Shown: positions 46,801 to 59,864, counted from the first letter of the stretch. The stretch: DNA of 64,000 nucleotides from Salvia splendens (GCF_004379255.2 NC_056041.1:5456001-5520000); one strand, 5' to 3'. Program-made: numbers and translations. Notes: generated by a model not told the origin, from the letters alone.

Positions 46801-47670
46801 AGCAATGACAAACCTAATCGCAGCTTATCAAAGGAATGAGATTTTGGAGTTTGAAAAAATTTTAAAGGTATGCTTTTGCCAAAACATGTTATTGCCCTGA
46901 ACACTTTTGACCCTTCATAAACTTATGCACGTAACCCCGTAATAATTTGTTGGAAATGTTGCAGAGTAACAGGAGGACAATTATGGATGATCTGTTTATT
47001 CGCAATTACATTGAAGATCTCTTAAAGAATGTGAGAACACAAGTGCTGCTCAAACTCATCAAGCCTTACACACGGATTCGTATCCCCTTCATATCAAAGG
47101 TAAAAACAAGTCTCATGTGCTTAGCTAGGAACCCTTTCCTCCCCCCTGGCTCTCTCTATTATACCATTTTGCTTGGTTTGTTTCCACATCATTGGTAGAA
47201 TTTAAAAAAAATAGGGAAAGGTACAGACAGTAAAGTCCATTTGTTATGATATTTCTGAGAGCAGCAAGACATTTCTTGTGAAGCTGATTCTCATAGACAC
47301 AAGTTGGATTTTCCTTTTTTTTTGTTACCAAACACTGTTTCAATTAACAAAGCTTACAACACGCAGGAGCTTAATGTCCCAGAGAAGGATGTTGAAGAGT
47401 TGTTGGTGTCACTCATTTTGGATAATCGGATTACTGGGCACATTGATCAAGTGAATCGGCTGTTGGAGCGTGGTGACAGGTTGAGCTTCAAATTTGACTA
47501 AGCCTCAATAATACTAATCGATTTCATTATCTACACACTTCAAACCATACAAAATTGAGACGATATGTTATGGTTGCAGGTCCAAAGGAATGAAAAAGTA
47601 CACTGCAATAGACAAATGGAACACACAGCTGAAGTCACTGTATCAAACTGTTGGGAACCGAGTATGTTGA
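43833..47670 (+). CDS. CSN2: COP9 signalosome subunit 2
   Basis: Twelve exons: 43833-43842, 43923-44015, 44251-44329, 45069-45309, 45409-45483, 45557-45691, 45795-45982, 46613-46681, 46777-46867, 46965-47099, 47367-47479, 47580-47670, giving 439 residues, as in Arabidopsis CSN2 (FUS12). The acidic N-terminus ([20 protein letters not shown]) is characteristic. Helical repeats follow ([31 protein letters not shown]). The PCI winged-helix part runs through [20 protein letters not shown] and [20 protein letters not shown] to QTVGNRVC. The first exon holds only ten coding bases (MGS plus one base). CSN removes NEDD8 from cullins, and CSN2 contacts the cullin ligase. No disruption is seen. Confidence 0.97.
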
Positions 47671-48454
47671 GTCAGTCCCACACAAAAAGTACAGAAATTT
47701 ATGATGTTATTAAGCGTCTGATTTTGGGATCTGCTGCTGTAAAAGTATTACTACTACATTGTGTATCAGTAAGAATATTAGGAGAGTACATTCTCATTCT
47801 TCTCTCTTTTGACATAGATTTTGGTCACTCAATTATCCATAAAAAATGATTTTGCTTCTTTTCCTCCATGAATTGTTATGCTTTTTTTATTAGTATGTAT
47901 TAATTAAAGTTTCCATGGTGGAGTTAAACGTATTTATTGAGACTTGGAAGTGGGATTGTTATCATATTTTCGCTAGAATGCAACTGTGAAATTTTGGGTC
48001 AAGTCATTATTCTCTATTCAAGTTAAAATCAGAACTTCATTGATACTATAGTTGAAAAGATTAGTGTGATCATATATATAATCGGCTGTGACAATGAAAA
48101 GGGCAAGTCTCGTCCAAAATCTTATAAGCTGAGTGTTCAAACTAAATTTCTCAACTTGAAGAGTAATTCATATAGAAATTTAGGAACAACTTTAGAAATA
48201 CAAAATCACAATTTGTATATGTATAAATTTCTGAAAAAAATACCATAAACATAATAATTTTTGAGTCACACTCACACACAAATGTGAGCTCTGTAACTTA
48301 CATAACATGGTCCAACTTATATGACAATACATCGAAACCAATCTTTATAGTATAAACTTTGTACAATGCATCATCCAGTGTAATTGGGATTCATGAATCT
48401 CCAATTAGAGTTTATTAATCACAATTTAGATTTAATCAGGACAGATTGATAAAT
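47671..48454. other. Convergent 3' spacer
   Basis: About 780 bp between convergent CSN2 and the C2H2 gene, AT-rich, no gene. An 11-base G run (about 48470-48480) straddles the C-terminal codons of the C2H2 gene. Confidence 0.6.
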
Positions 48455-48961
48455 TTACCTTTCATTAAGGGGGGGGGGGAGTTCATTGAGATCAAAACTA
48501 AACATCTTAGCTTCATTTTCATTAACAATGGGGCCTTGGCAATGCCGCCTATGCCCACCAAGAGCCTGCCCTTTTGAGAACTCTTTGTAGCAAAACATGC
48601 ACCGGTGCACTGCTCCGCCACACACGGCCACCACTTCTTCCGGAACTCCATCGTCTCCTCTGCCGGCCGCCTTGTTATGGTGGGCCTTGTGGCCACCCAA
48701 TGCTTGGTAGCTACTAAAAGACCTCTTGCATATGTTGCATCTATGGTGCTTTGTGGACATCTTGTAACTCAAAATTTTCCCATTTCTTTCACTAGTTGAC
48801 TCCAACTTCCTCTTCTTTGGTGGGAGATTCTCCGTCGCTAATTCGTCGTGATGAGCCCGCACCGCCCTTGTCCTTCTGCCCGTTTTGGACCATCTGGACA
48901 GTTTCGGATTGAACTGGCTTCCCTTCGGAGCGAGTTCCTTCCCGAGAATTTCGAGCTCCAT
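48455..48961 (-). CDS. Two-finger C2H2 zinc-finger repressor (C1-2i/ZAT type)
   Basis: Intronless, 168 residues. A basic cluster PPKKRK near residue 48 is a likely nuclear signal. Two plant-type fingers carry the QALGGH motif: Cys75-His95 and Cys121-His140. An EAR repression motif FDLNELPP lies near the C-terminus (156-163). This layout is that of stress-responsive ZAT-type transcriptional repressors. The C-terminal PPP codons lie in a G homopolymer on the plus strand, so the last few residues depend on the length of that run. The start is the only ATG that leaves a usual-length N-terminus. Confidence 0.93.
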   Translation of the reverse strand: MELEILGKELAPKGSQFNPKLSRWSKTGRRTRAVRAHHDELATENLPPKKRKLESTSERNGKILSYKMSTKHHRCNICKRSFSSYQALGGHKAHHNKAAGRGDDGVPEEVVAVCGGAVHRCMFCYKEFSKGQALGGHRRHCQGPIVNENEAKMFSFDLNELPPPLNER

Positions 48962-49725
48962 TTTTTTGTGAAAATGCCAATTTGAGTGAGGCTGGATTGA
49001 TTAGCATGTGAGATCTATTTTGTGATTTTTTGTAATCTAAAGCTGGACTTGTTACAAGATTGTGATATTTCAATGAAGAAGGGAATCATAATTTAAGCTG
49101 ATGTTACTAACCAAAAAAGTTGCAACGGATTGTTGAGTGTTAGGCATCTTAATTTAATATTCATTAAAGAGTGATGAGATTTCAACTTTGGAGAGTAGAT
49201 AATTAAGCTGTTTTCGGTTTCTTTAGTGTTGTTTCAGTATAATAATGGTTTAGTAATTAGCATAGTCGCCTTAAATTTGTAAACTTTTGTAACTTGTAAT
49301 TTCTTGTGTGTTAGAATTATGTGCATTTGCATGAGAGCATTGGGACTACATAATCTTGTTTGTAGAATTGCTAATCTTATTGCAATGGTCTTCTTCCTAT
49401 TCCTAGTATTTTATTGCAATTGTTGAAATTATTGCAATTAACTGTATATAGAGCACGGAATAGGTTTTGAAGATAATGTTTAATTATTGTTATTACAATA
49501 TAGATTTATATAGTCTCATTTTATTATCCTAATATTTTCTTATACAACTCCTTTTAAAAAAATTCTTGATAAATGAACAAAATTTGAAGGTAGGTATAGT
49601 TGTGGTACACAAATTTTCACGAAATTCCAGTTTGGACATGAATTCTATGAATTTTCAACTATTCTGATTATTCCAAAACTAATGCTGAAGTAAAAACTTA
49701 GTATAGTTAACAATTGTACTCCTAA
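48962..49725. other. Upstream region of the C2H2 gene
   Basis: AT-rich; presumed promoter of the C2H2 gene (reading leftward). No further gene or repeat is seen up to the transposon at 49726. Confidence 0.55.
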
Positions 49726-50596
49726 GAGCATCCCCAATCCTATCTCAAATTAAGGTCTCAAGTCCCCTTCACGTCATCATTCTCCTAAATTTGAGTCTCA
49801 GACTACAACTCCTCTAACTCTGCAGGCCCCAACTCGGGCCACAACTATTAAATTGTAATATTCACAGCTCCAACCTATTTTACTCGTAAAATAGAATACG
49901 TTGAACAATTAAAACTGGGAAAATTCATTGTTCAGACGAAAAAAAGAAAATTACAAATCCTAGAAAAAGAAAATTACATATCCTAAAAAATTTTAAAAAC
50001 TACTTCTTCTTCATTTGTGCGCGAAGGTATCCGATCATCTCACGGTGCAACTCAAGCTCGAACTCCGACATTATTGAGGTATCCCTCGATGTCAACTCCG
50101 TCAGCTGACCAATCTCATGGTGCGATGTTATTTCCATGTTGGTAGGCAACCCCGGACTAGGCGTTGCATTTGGGTCGGGCGTCGGCGGCACGTGCCAGTT
50201 GTTGGCGTTGACGAAATCGTCAATCTGTCGTTGGTCGTTGTTAAACCAATCCATAGAAGCGGGAAATATTGGAATACAAGAGGAATGAAATTGAGTTTGT
50301 GTGGAAGAGTGGTAGGATGGAGCACAAGAAGTGTATAAATAATAGGCAAACAAAATTAAAAAAAAAATAAAATTGAGGGGACTTGCGGCCCGGCCCAAAG
50401 ACATCTAACGCCGGGTCGGGACTCGCTCATTGCGGCACGGGCGTCGTTAACCCTGAGCAGGGTCGGACCGCGGGCGCAGCCCCGGGACGCAACTGCGACC
50501 TCGAGACTGTCCCAGGCCGCAACTCGTCGACGTTTAACGCAATGCCCGGGCCGAGACTCGCTCATTGCGGCCCGGCCCCAAGCGTAGGGGATGCTC
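49726..50596. mobile_element. PIF/Harbinger-type non-autonomous element
   Basis: 871 bp starting GAGCATCCCC and ending GGGGATGCTC, flanked by the 3 bp duplication TAA (49723-49725 and 50597-50599) typical of PIF/Harbinger. A minus-strand open frame at 50254-50000 (84 residues, MDWFNNDQRQ to LRAQMKKK) may be a fusion of the start of one element protein with the end of another, left by internal deletion; no catalytic residues remain. The right quarter (50390-50580) is very GC-rich, with internally repeated GACTCGCTCATTGCGGC. Confidence 0.85.
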
Positions 50597-50602
50597 TAAA
50601 TA

Positions 50603-50796
50603 CTCCCTTTGTCCCATTAGAAGTTAAACGTTTTTTTTTGTCCTATTAAAAATGAAACCTTTCCTAAAATGAAAACAACACTCTCTCTAATTTTTCATCT
50701 CTCTTACTTTACTTTCTCTCCATTAACTCACAAAACAACACTATATAAAAACTCGTGCCGAAAACCAAATGTATCATATTTATTGGGACAGAGGGA
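50603..50796. mobile_element. Stowaway-like MITE (CTCCCTTTGTCCC termini)
   Basis: 194 bp from CTCCCTTTGTCCCATTAG to TATTGGGACAGAGGGAG, flanked by TA. Same terminal family as the elements at 22.1 and 63.0 kb. It abuts the Harbinger element with only a few bases between. Confidence 0.85.
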
Positions 50797-51319
50797 GTAT
50801 ATGTGATTATTGAATATCTACATCAACTAATCGCAGTGACTTTATTTGTCAATTAATTCGCCAAAAATTGATGATTGTGTGAAAACCCAGAAATAGGTAT
50901 ATCACACCAAAACAATTTCAAGATTAATAAGACAACAAATAAAACCCAACACCCGTGCAATGTCTCAATCATGGAGTATTCAATGCAAGTAAAGAAAGAA
51001 AGAAAGAACCAAAATACTTAACAAAATGGAATATCAACAAATTCTTCACGGATGATTAAAAATCAAAGCACAATGTTCTCCAAATGTTGTAGACACAAAA
51101 TACTGAAGGGAAATAGAAGCAAAGACTAAAATCTGGGACACCAAAAACAAGCATATATTGAAAAACAGCACTGTGAAACAATGCAAACAGGTAAAGCTAA
51201 TAATGTCAAAAGCACATCTAGCAGAAACAGAAATCTCATCAAACTTAATCCGCTCTCTGTTTCATTTTTTGATCAATCTTAAATACTTAAAAAATCAACA
51301 TGGGGAGTTGGTTCCTTCC
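50797..51319. other. 3' region of calmodulin gene
   Basis: Presumed 3' untranslated region of the leftward-reading calmodulin gene; an AAAGAAAGAAAG tract lies at 50992-51006. No gene seen. Confidence 0.55.
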
Positions 51320-52702
<1,383 letters not shown>

Positions 52703-52812
52703 CTCTTCTCCTCACGAAGCTTTTTTCTGTTAGACGATTCTACAAAATCAGTGTGGAATGGGTGTAGACAGAAGAGAGAGAGACCGAAGAAATGTAGGGA
52801 AAGTGTGGGGCT

Positions 52813-52822
52813 ATTATATAAA
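52813..52822 (-). promoter_or_regulatory. TATA box of calmodulin gene
   Basis: The minus strand reads TTTATATAAT about 110 bp upstream of the calmodulin ATG, a suitable distance for a plant gene with a leader of about 80 bases. Confidence 0.6.
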
Positions 52823-53377
52823 ATCGGCATGTAAGATGGATTCTTTTTCATTTTTACTTTTTTTTATTAGTATTATTTTACATCTGTACAGCAAACTCAA
52901 TTTATTCTTATTTTACTGCTATTCTAAATTATGAAATCAGTGGAGTTATTTTGATCGTAGATATTGATTTCAAATAGCCCATTTTCAATTTTGACACGAT
53001 TGTCCTACCCTTTATACTGATATATTGATTGGAAAATGGTTATTACGTTCATAAATATCCCTCTCTTTTTTTGGAGCATTCCATATATCACCGTATGGGA
53101 TATTGATATGATAAAAAAAAAATTGTTTTCTTATAGATAAAAAAACAAAAATCCTAAGTTGTTGTAATTTAAAAAATCTTATTTAGTTTCTTTTATGATG
53201 AATTTGCATTTAAAGGGAACTCGCATTTAATGAGAACTCACATTTAATGAGAAACTACAAGAAAAATGTAGAGGCGATTTTGCGCCATTGAGGACTGAAT
53301 TTAGAAATTGAAATAATAATACTCCCTATATTTTTTTAGGTCAAATTAGATTGTACATTTATGTGTATATACATACA
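52823..53377. other. Intergenic, AT-rich
   Basis: Upstream of the calmodulin promoter. A short direct repeat (GGGAACTCGCATTTAA / GAGAACTCACATTTAA) lies near 53216-53250. No gene seen. Confidence 0.5.
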
Positions 53378-54131
53378 TAGGGGTGGGGAAACGGTCGGTT
53401 CGGTTATAACCGAACCAATTAGTTGGTTAACCGACTCCTTTTTTCAAATACAAGAACCGTAGCCGAACGTTTAGTCGGTTCGGTTCCTTGAGGAACCGAT
53501 CGGTCACAACCGACAGGTTCTTCGGTTCCAACGAAGGAACCGAAGGAGAGAGTAGCGGCGTGGAGAGTTAGACAACAACCCCGTCGTCACTGGCATGAGA
53601 GAGAGCAGCAACCTCTCGTTGCCTTGTCCGAGAGAGCAGTGCAGCGAGGAGAAAGCAGCAGCCTCGCCGTCGCTGGCGTGGGAGAGAGCAGCGGTGCTGG
53701 CGTGCTAATATTTAGATGAGAGAGCTCACGTGTTATTAGAATTGACTTCATTGTAAACACTTGGTAATTTTTTTATGGAAGATAAGGTAATGTACCTATA
53801 TCAATATGGGATTTACAAGTTAAAGTATATGTTAATGCTCCATATTTATCTAATACGTTGTTGTAGTTCCAAATTCAATAAACAAAGTAGCTGTAATGAG
53901 ATTGATTATTGAATTAGAGAGATGATTTGTGTTTTCTCTTGTTTGAAATGTTGACAAATTATAAGCACATAAGAGTTTGGTTTCTATCAAAGTATTCTTT
54001 GAAACTTGAAAGGTGTGTAAGGTTTGTGAAATTAAAATGAATCTATAAAAAATCAAAATTAAACCTACTAATCGGTTATTCGGTTCTAACCTTTCGGTTC
54101 TCGGTTAGAACCGAGAACCGCCCAAATCCTA
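53378..54131. mobile_element. Possible hAT-like non-autonomous element
   Basis: The left end TAGGGGTGGGGAAACGGTCG followed by repeated TTCGGTT/AACCGAA words, and the right end with GGTTCTCGGTTAGAACCGAG then CCGCCCAAATCCTA, resemble the ends of plant hAT elements. The inverted match is imperfect and I find no 8 bp target duplication. A GC-rich block with repeated AGAGAGCAGC words sits inside at about 53540-53705. Confidence 0.45.
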
Positions 54132-54275
54132 AACTCACTAACCAAATTCAAAGTGGCAAATATTTCTAGATTAAATTAGAAAAAAAAGGTTTAATGGATA
54201 AGAATTATTCTCTAGTTTTCCTTAAGACCACCTAAGTGAATTTGACAATTCAAAACATGATTAATCTAAAAAAAA

Positions 54276-55074
54276 GTAATGCTATGTGGCCATAATGTGG
54301 CCAGCCACACAATGACATTTTTGTAAATAATTATTAAAATCAATGCAATAAATTAATAGTAATAGTTAGTGCTAAGATAATTTACTTAATTACCCTTTTC
54401 TCAATTTTTTACTTCAAATTTAAATTTACAACATTCTCTCTCCATAATAATTTATGCACAATTTATTTTGACTTACCTTTTAATTTGTCTATTTCTAATC
54501 ATTATTATTTAGCATTCTCTCTCCATAATTATTTAGCATTCTCTCTACATTTAGCATCACAATTTATGAGCCCTATCAATAATTTATGTATTAAACACTA
54601 AGGTGTATTATAATCTAATAATAATATATTATAGTGTACTATGATATACGATTATTAGATTGTGAAATATTATGACAACATAGTATTGAAACTTAATATT
54701 AAGTTAAAACTAAATTATGAATTTATGATAGCTTTTTCGTCATACTTAATTTATAAAAATAAAAATAATAATAGTAATGATAAAAATATTTCTTAAGATT
54801 ACAGTATATGCCGAGTAATATTATTTTAAATAAACATCTGAATAAAAAGCAAAACGATATAAAGTACTCTAATAAAACGTAAATATCTTCTAAAAATAAT
54901 AAAAACATTGTTGGATGGATGAGTATAAAGTATTTACTTTATAAACTAAGGTAGGGGGTAGAGTTGTCTTAAGAGTTTTGATACTTTTAAGGTGAGTTAA
55001 TTATTAAGGGAACTTATTTAATTTTTAGCTAAAAGACAAATTATGACTGGCCATAATATGGCCATTTAGCACCA
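54276..55074. mobile_element. Non-autonomous DNA transposon with 28 bp inverted ends
   Basis: TGCTATGTGGCCATAATGTG (54280 on) at the left pairs with the inverse of CATAATATGGCCATTTAGCA at the right, about 24 of 28 matching over the full repeats. Both ends are bordered by CTAAAAAAA, which could be a 9 bp Mutator-type target duplication, although an A-rich word is weak evidence. The inside is AT-rich and non-coding. Confidence 0.65.
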
Positions 55075-55084
55075 CTAAAAAAAC

Positions 55085-55844
55085 TTTCTCCATGAGGAAT
55101 TATCATTCACCTAAGAATCTGACAAGGTGACTCATCATTTCGTCATCCAATTATGTTAATTGGAACATTAATCACACTTTTTATAAGGTTTGATTTTGTG
55201 AAGAGAGAATTTAGTTGCAAGCATGTTTCAAAATACAATAAAAAAATTGGTATGCAAACATGATTTATTCTAAAAACAATTATGAACTATCCCATTTGCA
55301 TTATTAATACTACACATTTGATTCAATTGCTCAACTTGACTCAGTTGAGGCTGTCAATGAGTAAAAACAAATCTTATGCCAGACCAACAGATTCGAGGAG
55401 AGGTGTAGCAATTACTATAAAATGCTTCAAAATTATTTGATACAAATGTTATGATTTTATCCTATTTAAGAATTATTTAAAAGATGTTGTGCGCACCTAA
55501 GGAATAGTAGCTTAGCAATGGAACCAATAATTTTATGTATTTAATTACTATCAAAATCAACATAAAAATGTATGTGCTCTTTCACCTCCAATCAAACAAG
55601 TAGATATGAAAAACAACTTATAAACTTTGCATTGATTTCAATTATGAATAAATTATAAACAAATAAAGAAAAATTGTCAAGCGCAATGACTATCGGGCCA
55701 GGCCGTTTTAGGTCGATTTTTACAGCTCGATCCATTTTCATTGGACTTTAAATGGATCATACAGTATTCAACAGCCCATTATATATTCATAATATTTGGA
55801 AGGGGAAATGGTAATTTCATACTAGCCTCTTACAAATTTGGAAT
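55085..55844. other. Intergenic, AT-rich
   Basis: No gene or element recognised. The last 55 bases (from about 55790) form the left half of a tandem duplication completed on the other side of the next element. Confidence 0.5.
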
Positions 55845-56375
55845 TAGGGCTGACAATTTTCGACACGACACGATAATCTGACACGAATCCGTACGAAATT
55901 ATTGGGTTAGGGTCAAGTCTTATTGGATCCGTGTTCTTATAGGGTTGACCCATTAAGAACTCGATAATTTCGGGTTGGGTTCGGGTCGGATGCGGGTCGG
56001 CTACGGGTAACCCATTAAGGAATAATATTATTATTTTTATTATTATTTAAAAATATATATATATTACTTTAATTTTTTAATTTCTTATAAATTAGGTTTA
56101 AATAGTATAAAATGAATTTTAATTGTGTAAATTAGGTTAAAAATTAAGGTTTAATCATGTAATATTAGGTTTTAATCTTGTAATATCAGGTTCGGGTTGT
56201 TATCGTGTCGTGTCAACCCATATTATATCGTATCGATAACGGTTTCGTGTCGGGTGCGGGTCGTGTTCGGATTTACAGTTTCCTTAATAGGTCGGGTTCA
56301 GGTTATGCCTTATTAGGTTGAGTCATTATCAGGTTGACCCGATATCGACCCAATCCGCACGATTTGCCAGCCCTA
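55845..56375. mobile_element. hAT-type MITE
   Basis: 531 bp starting TAGGGCTGACAATTTTCGAC and ending ACGATTTGCCAGCCCTA, with inverted ends TAGGGCTGRCAAWT. Flanks are TTTGGAAT and TTTGGAAG (8 bp, one mismatch), as expected of hAT. The interior is full of GGGTCGG/GACCC words and has no coding capacity. A longer flanking duplication is also present (see findings). Confidence 0.8.
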
Positions 56376-56383
56376 TTTGGAAG

Positions 56384-57998
56384 TGGGAAATGGCAATTTT
56401 CATACCATATATTAGCCTCTTACAAATTTGGGTATTGTACCAATATATCATATCTATACCTAATACTACAAGCTATAGATAATTAAATGTATCCTGCCAA
56501 ATATAATATTGATATGCAATAGTCTAAAACGAAAACATATATTGTGACATGTGACTTATCTTAATATTTATGTCCCGCTATTAGTAGTATAGACCTATTA
56601 CTATTAGCTCGTAGAAGGAGAAAATTTTGTAATACACATATATTGATGAACAATTCAAACATATGAAATGGTTAAATTAAAGTCCAATTGACAGCGATTT
56701 AATGGTTGTCTATCAAATGTTTATACCGTTTTAATGTCAACTAATGGATGTTACTGTTGTGCAATATGATTGAATAGTTTGTTTTCTGAAATATATATAA
56801 ATGAAGGCGTATTAAATAATTTATACATCTATTTTTGACTTCTTACGTTCAATGCAAACTACAAAGATGTTTCTCATTTTTTTAATACTCCTTTATTTCA
56901 TGAATTTAACTAAAAAATTACTAATAATTGTATTTGGTCTAATATTTGGACTCCATCTTTTGCCCGTTTTGCTATTCATACATTTTGGACTCTAGCTAAC
57001 ATTTTATATGGAGTATTTGTTTTATCAGTTCGATATAGGAGTAGATATTTGTTTTAGCTCACTAAGTATTCATAATTAATAGTAATTTATTAAATACTTC
57101 CCTCGTACCATGAAATAATCCACTTTTTGCTATTTTTTTCTCTCCCTCAAATTACTGCACCTTTTTTCCCAGTATTTTTTTTTACTTATTTGTAATTTTA
57201 CTACAATGATTTACCTTTTCTTCACTAAAAATTTATAAAAATTGGAACATACTTTATTTGATAATATTGACACTTGTGTCACATTGGATAATATTTTCTC
57301 CAGTTCACTATTTCAGTTCCCACATCCCATTCCATTCCAAAAAAAAGAAGAAATTCCCACCTATCATTTAACATGATTTTTATTGAAAAATAGTAAAATA
57401 TATGGATTACCATTGCATATATTATGAATCACAGGAGTAAACTTTTAGGGCATCACAACGGCCGCATAGGTCGGACCGCTCAGAGGGGTGTTGTCCGCTA
57501 CTTCTCGCGTTGCTAAAACGTTCGATCAGACCACTGGGGTGCAGATGAAATTTATTTTCTTTAGAGAATATGTATGTGATTGTAGAAGTTGTAATTTGAC
57601 ATACTACTATAAATTTATTCTCGACATCGCTCGAGGGGAGTTTGTTAGTAAGATGAAACAATGTTGAGCATTGTTGTGTTTGTTCAGTTCGTTAACTCTT
57701 AATTTTGAAAATAAAATAGTGGAGTATGTTATTTATAATCATTAATGATTGTATTAAATCTCTAACTATATTTTTCTTTGCAAGATATACTACAAATGAG
57801 TCATATATATTAGGTTGTCGTCTAACTTGAAAGCAAAATAAGTTGGAATCACTTTACTACTTTTAGCCTTTTAGCACATGCAAACGATAATACAAACCAA
57901 TCATCCACCCAAATAGAGAGAGAAGAGATGGCATTACCCTGAAAAAAAAGGCTACAAATGACAGATCTTTATCGCGACGAAAACAGTCCTTGTAATTA
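56384..57998. other. Intergenic desert
   Basis: About 1.6 kb, AT-rich. A short GC-richer patch at 57448-57545 starting AGGGCATCACAACGGCCGC might be a relic of a PIF/Harbinger end, but no partner end is seen. No gene. Confidence 0.5.
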
Positions 57999-58737
57999 GG
58001 TCATCCATAGTAGGAATAACCCAGCAATAGCCCAGCTATAACCTAGCTACAAACTCCTCCTGCCACATCATCAACACTAAAAATCCTCCTGCCACATCAT
58101 AAATAGCTCAGCCATAGCCTAGCCACATCATAAATAGCCCAGCCACATCAATAGCCACATCACTCAAAATTATATAAAACAAATAATTAACAATCATACA
58201 AAATACGCAATTTAATTTACGATACATATACGAGAAAATTCAATAATATGATTAAAATTTAAAAAGTACATTAATTAAAAAAATTACATAATTAACAAAA
58301 AAACTACTGCCGTGCAGTCCTCCGCGCCCATAACTCTTCAATTAAATCATTTTGGAGTCGAATATGAGCCTCCGTTTGGCGCATGTCGGCATGTGCTTGG
58401 AGGCGGCCGTCTTCATCATGAGGTACCCCACTCCGTACGTTGGGGGCGGCCACGCCTTGGCTTGGACCGGCTTCATTATCATCGTGAGGACGGGCAAGTC
58501 CCGTATATATAGTGTTTCGGAAACAAAAAAAAATTAAAAATTCGCGCTAGGCGGTGCGCTAGGCGATTCGGACGCTGCAATAGCGCCTAGCTGATCGCCT
58601 AGCGCCACGGAATCGCCGCTGAGCGCTAGGCGGTTTTTTTCCGCGAAAATCGCTGGGCGGCTGCAATAGACCGCCTAGCGCACCGCCTAGCGCCGGCGCT
58701 CAGCTAGGCGGTGCGCTAGGCGCTATTGTGGATGCTC
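57999..58737. mobile_element. PIF/Harbinger-type element with transposase remnant
   Basis: 739 bp from GGTCATCCATAGTAGG to CTATTGTGGATGCTC, flanked by TTA (57996-57998, 58738-58740). On the minus strand 58510-58302 reads as a peptide with HADMRQTEAHIRLQNDLIEE and then LWARRTARQ before a stop; this resembles the C-terminal tail of plant Harbinger transposases. The right third is extremely GC-rich and built of CGCCTAGCGC / GCGCTAGGCG inverted words. The left part has tandem AGCCCAGCCACATCA-like repeats. Confidence 0.82.
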
Positions 58738-58740
58738 TTA

Positions 58741-59124
58741 CAGTTGGAATTGGTGATGACGATGAAAAAGTAGCATTACTTTTTTGCAAATTTAAAGCTA
58801 CATCTTACAATTATTGGAGTAGTATTTTTGGCAAATAATTTAGCTATAGCGTAACACTTCAATTTACAGACACCTTATTCTACCAATAATAATCAACAGT
58901 AGATGAAATCGCTATAGAAAAATTACACTGATAATTAATCTGCTGCAACTTCAGTATATGAAGATGAATTCCCTCCGCCGCAGCTCCGACCTTCATCCGC
59001 ATTGACCTGAAAATCGTCGCAATTTGCAAAAGGAGGAAAAGGAAATGGTAAATCCGAGAGAATTGAATTAAGGAGCTAGCTGCTGTTTATAGTATACTTG
59101 AATCAAGGTGTTGCTATTCTGAAA
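58741..59124. other. 3' region of proline-rich gene with a possible extra exon
   Basis: Downstream of the proline-rich gene (reading leftward). At 59006-58935 a minus-strand stretch after a TTTTCAG acceptor reads VNADEGRSCGGGNSSSYTEV and three more residues to a stop. It could be an alternative terminal exon or untranslated sequence. Confidence 0.35.
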
Positions 59125-59688
59125 TTAAAGGAGTAAAAAGAGTGAAATCGCAATGAGAAGAGGGAGAAATTTGGAGTGAGTTTTCAATTGAGCGGAATTG
59201 TAATCGCCGATGTGGGGGTTGGACGGCGGCGGATTGTAGTAATAGAAGGGGAAATACGGCATAATTGGATTCGGCGGCGTCGGAGTGGGGTAATCGGTGG
59301 AGCTAGGGTTTGGCGGTGGATAGTACGCTCCGCCGCCGGAAGGTGGTGGATAGTAAGAGGTTTGCGCTGGTGGAGGCGGCGGATAGTAGTAGACGCCTCC
59401 GCAGCCTCCGCCGCAGGGCGGCGAAGGCGGAGGGGGACAATTGACACCGTATGGCGGCGGCGGAGATGGTGGCGGAGGGGAGGGGACCGGCTCCGGCGGT
59501 GGAGGAGAGAGGACAGGCTCCGGCGGCGGAGGAGAGAAGATCGGTTGGCAGGGATTGTCGCAGGATGAGCACATTGTGCAGGCGATCTGGTCTCTGGTGA
59601 TGGCGGTTATGGCGGTGGCGGCGAGAGAGGGCGCAGGGAGGGAGGCGGAGATGAGAGAGAAGACGAGGAGTGAGAGAGCGGCGGCCAT
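59125..59688 (-). CDS. Secreted proline-rich / extensin-like protein, probably GPI-anchored
   Basis: Intronless, 187 residues. The start (MAAALSLLVFSLISASLPAP) is a clear signal peptide. A short Cys cluster CTMCSSCDNPC follows, then a Pro-rich region with SPPPPEPV repeats and PPPPSPPPP, a Gly-rich CGGGCGG spot, YYYPPPPP, and Tyr/Pro repeats. The C-terminus is hydrophobic (FLPLLIAISLFLLL), as in a GPI-anchor signal. Such proteins are hydroxyproline-rich wall or plasma-membrane-surface proteins. A TATA-like TATATAAAAC (minus strand, about 59721-59730) lies only about 35 bp upstream of this ATG, which was chosen because the signal peptide starts there; upstream in-frame codons lack such features. 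Confidence 0.88.
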   Translation of the reverse strand: MAAALSLLVFSLISASLPAPSLAATAITAITRDQIACTMCSSCDNPCQPIFSPPPPEPVLSPPPPEPVPSPPPPSPPPPYGVNCPPPPSPPCGGGCGGVYYYPPPPPAQTSYYPPPSGGGAYYPPPNPSSTDYPTPTPPNPIMPYFPFYYYNPPPSNPHIGDYNSAQLKTHSKFLPLLIAISLFLLL

Positions 59689-59864
59689 GGTTTGGGGATG
59701 AGAGAGAAAGGTGTTTGACTGTTTTATATAGAAAAGGAGAAGAGAGGGAGAGAGAGAATGGTGCATGTGCATAGAGATTAGAGAGACTCTCCCATCCATG
59801 GTATTTTTATCGTCTACGCAACCAATATCTTTGCTAGATGAAAATGTAAAATTAAATTTTATGT

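Noticed and set aside
57448..57545. GC-rich patch as a fourth Harbinger element
   Set aside because: One end resembles the family but no second end or target duplication could be found.
59176..59701. Arg-rich and Gly-rich plus-strand frames opposite the proline-rich gene
   Set aside because: Antisense translation of CCN-rich codons; no features of their own.
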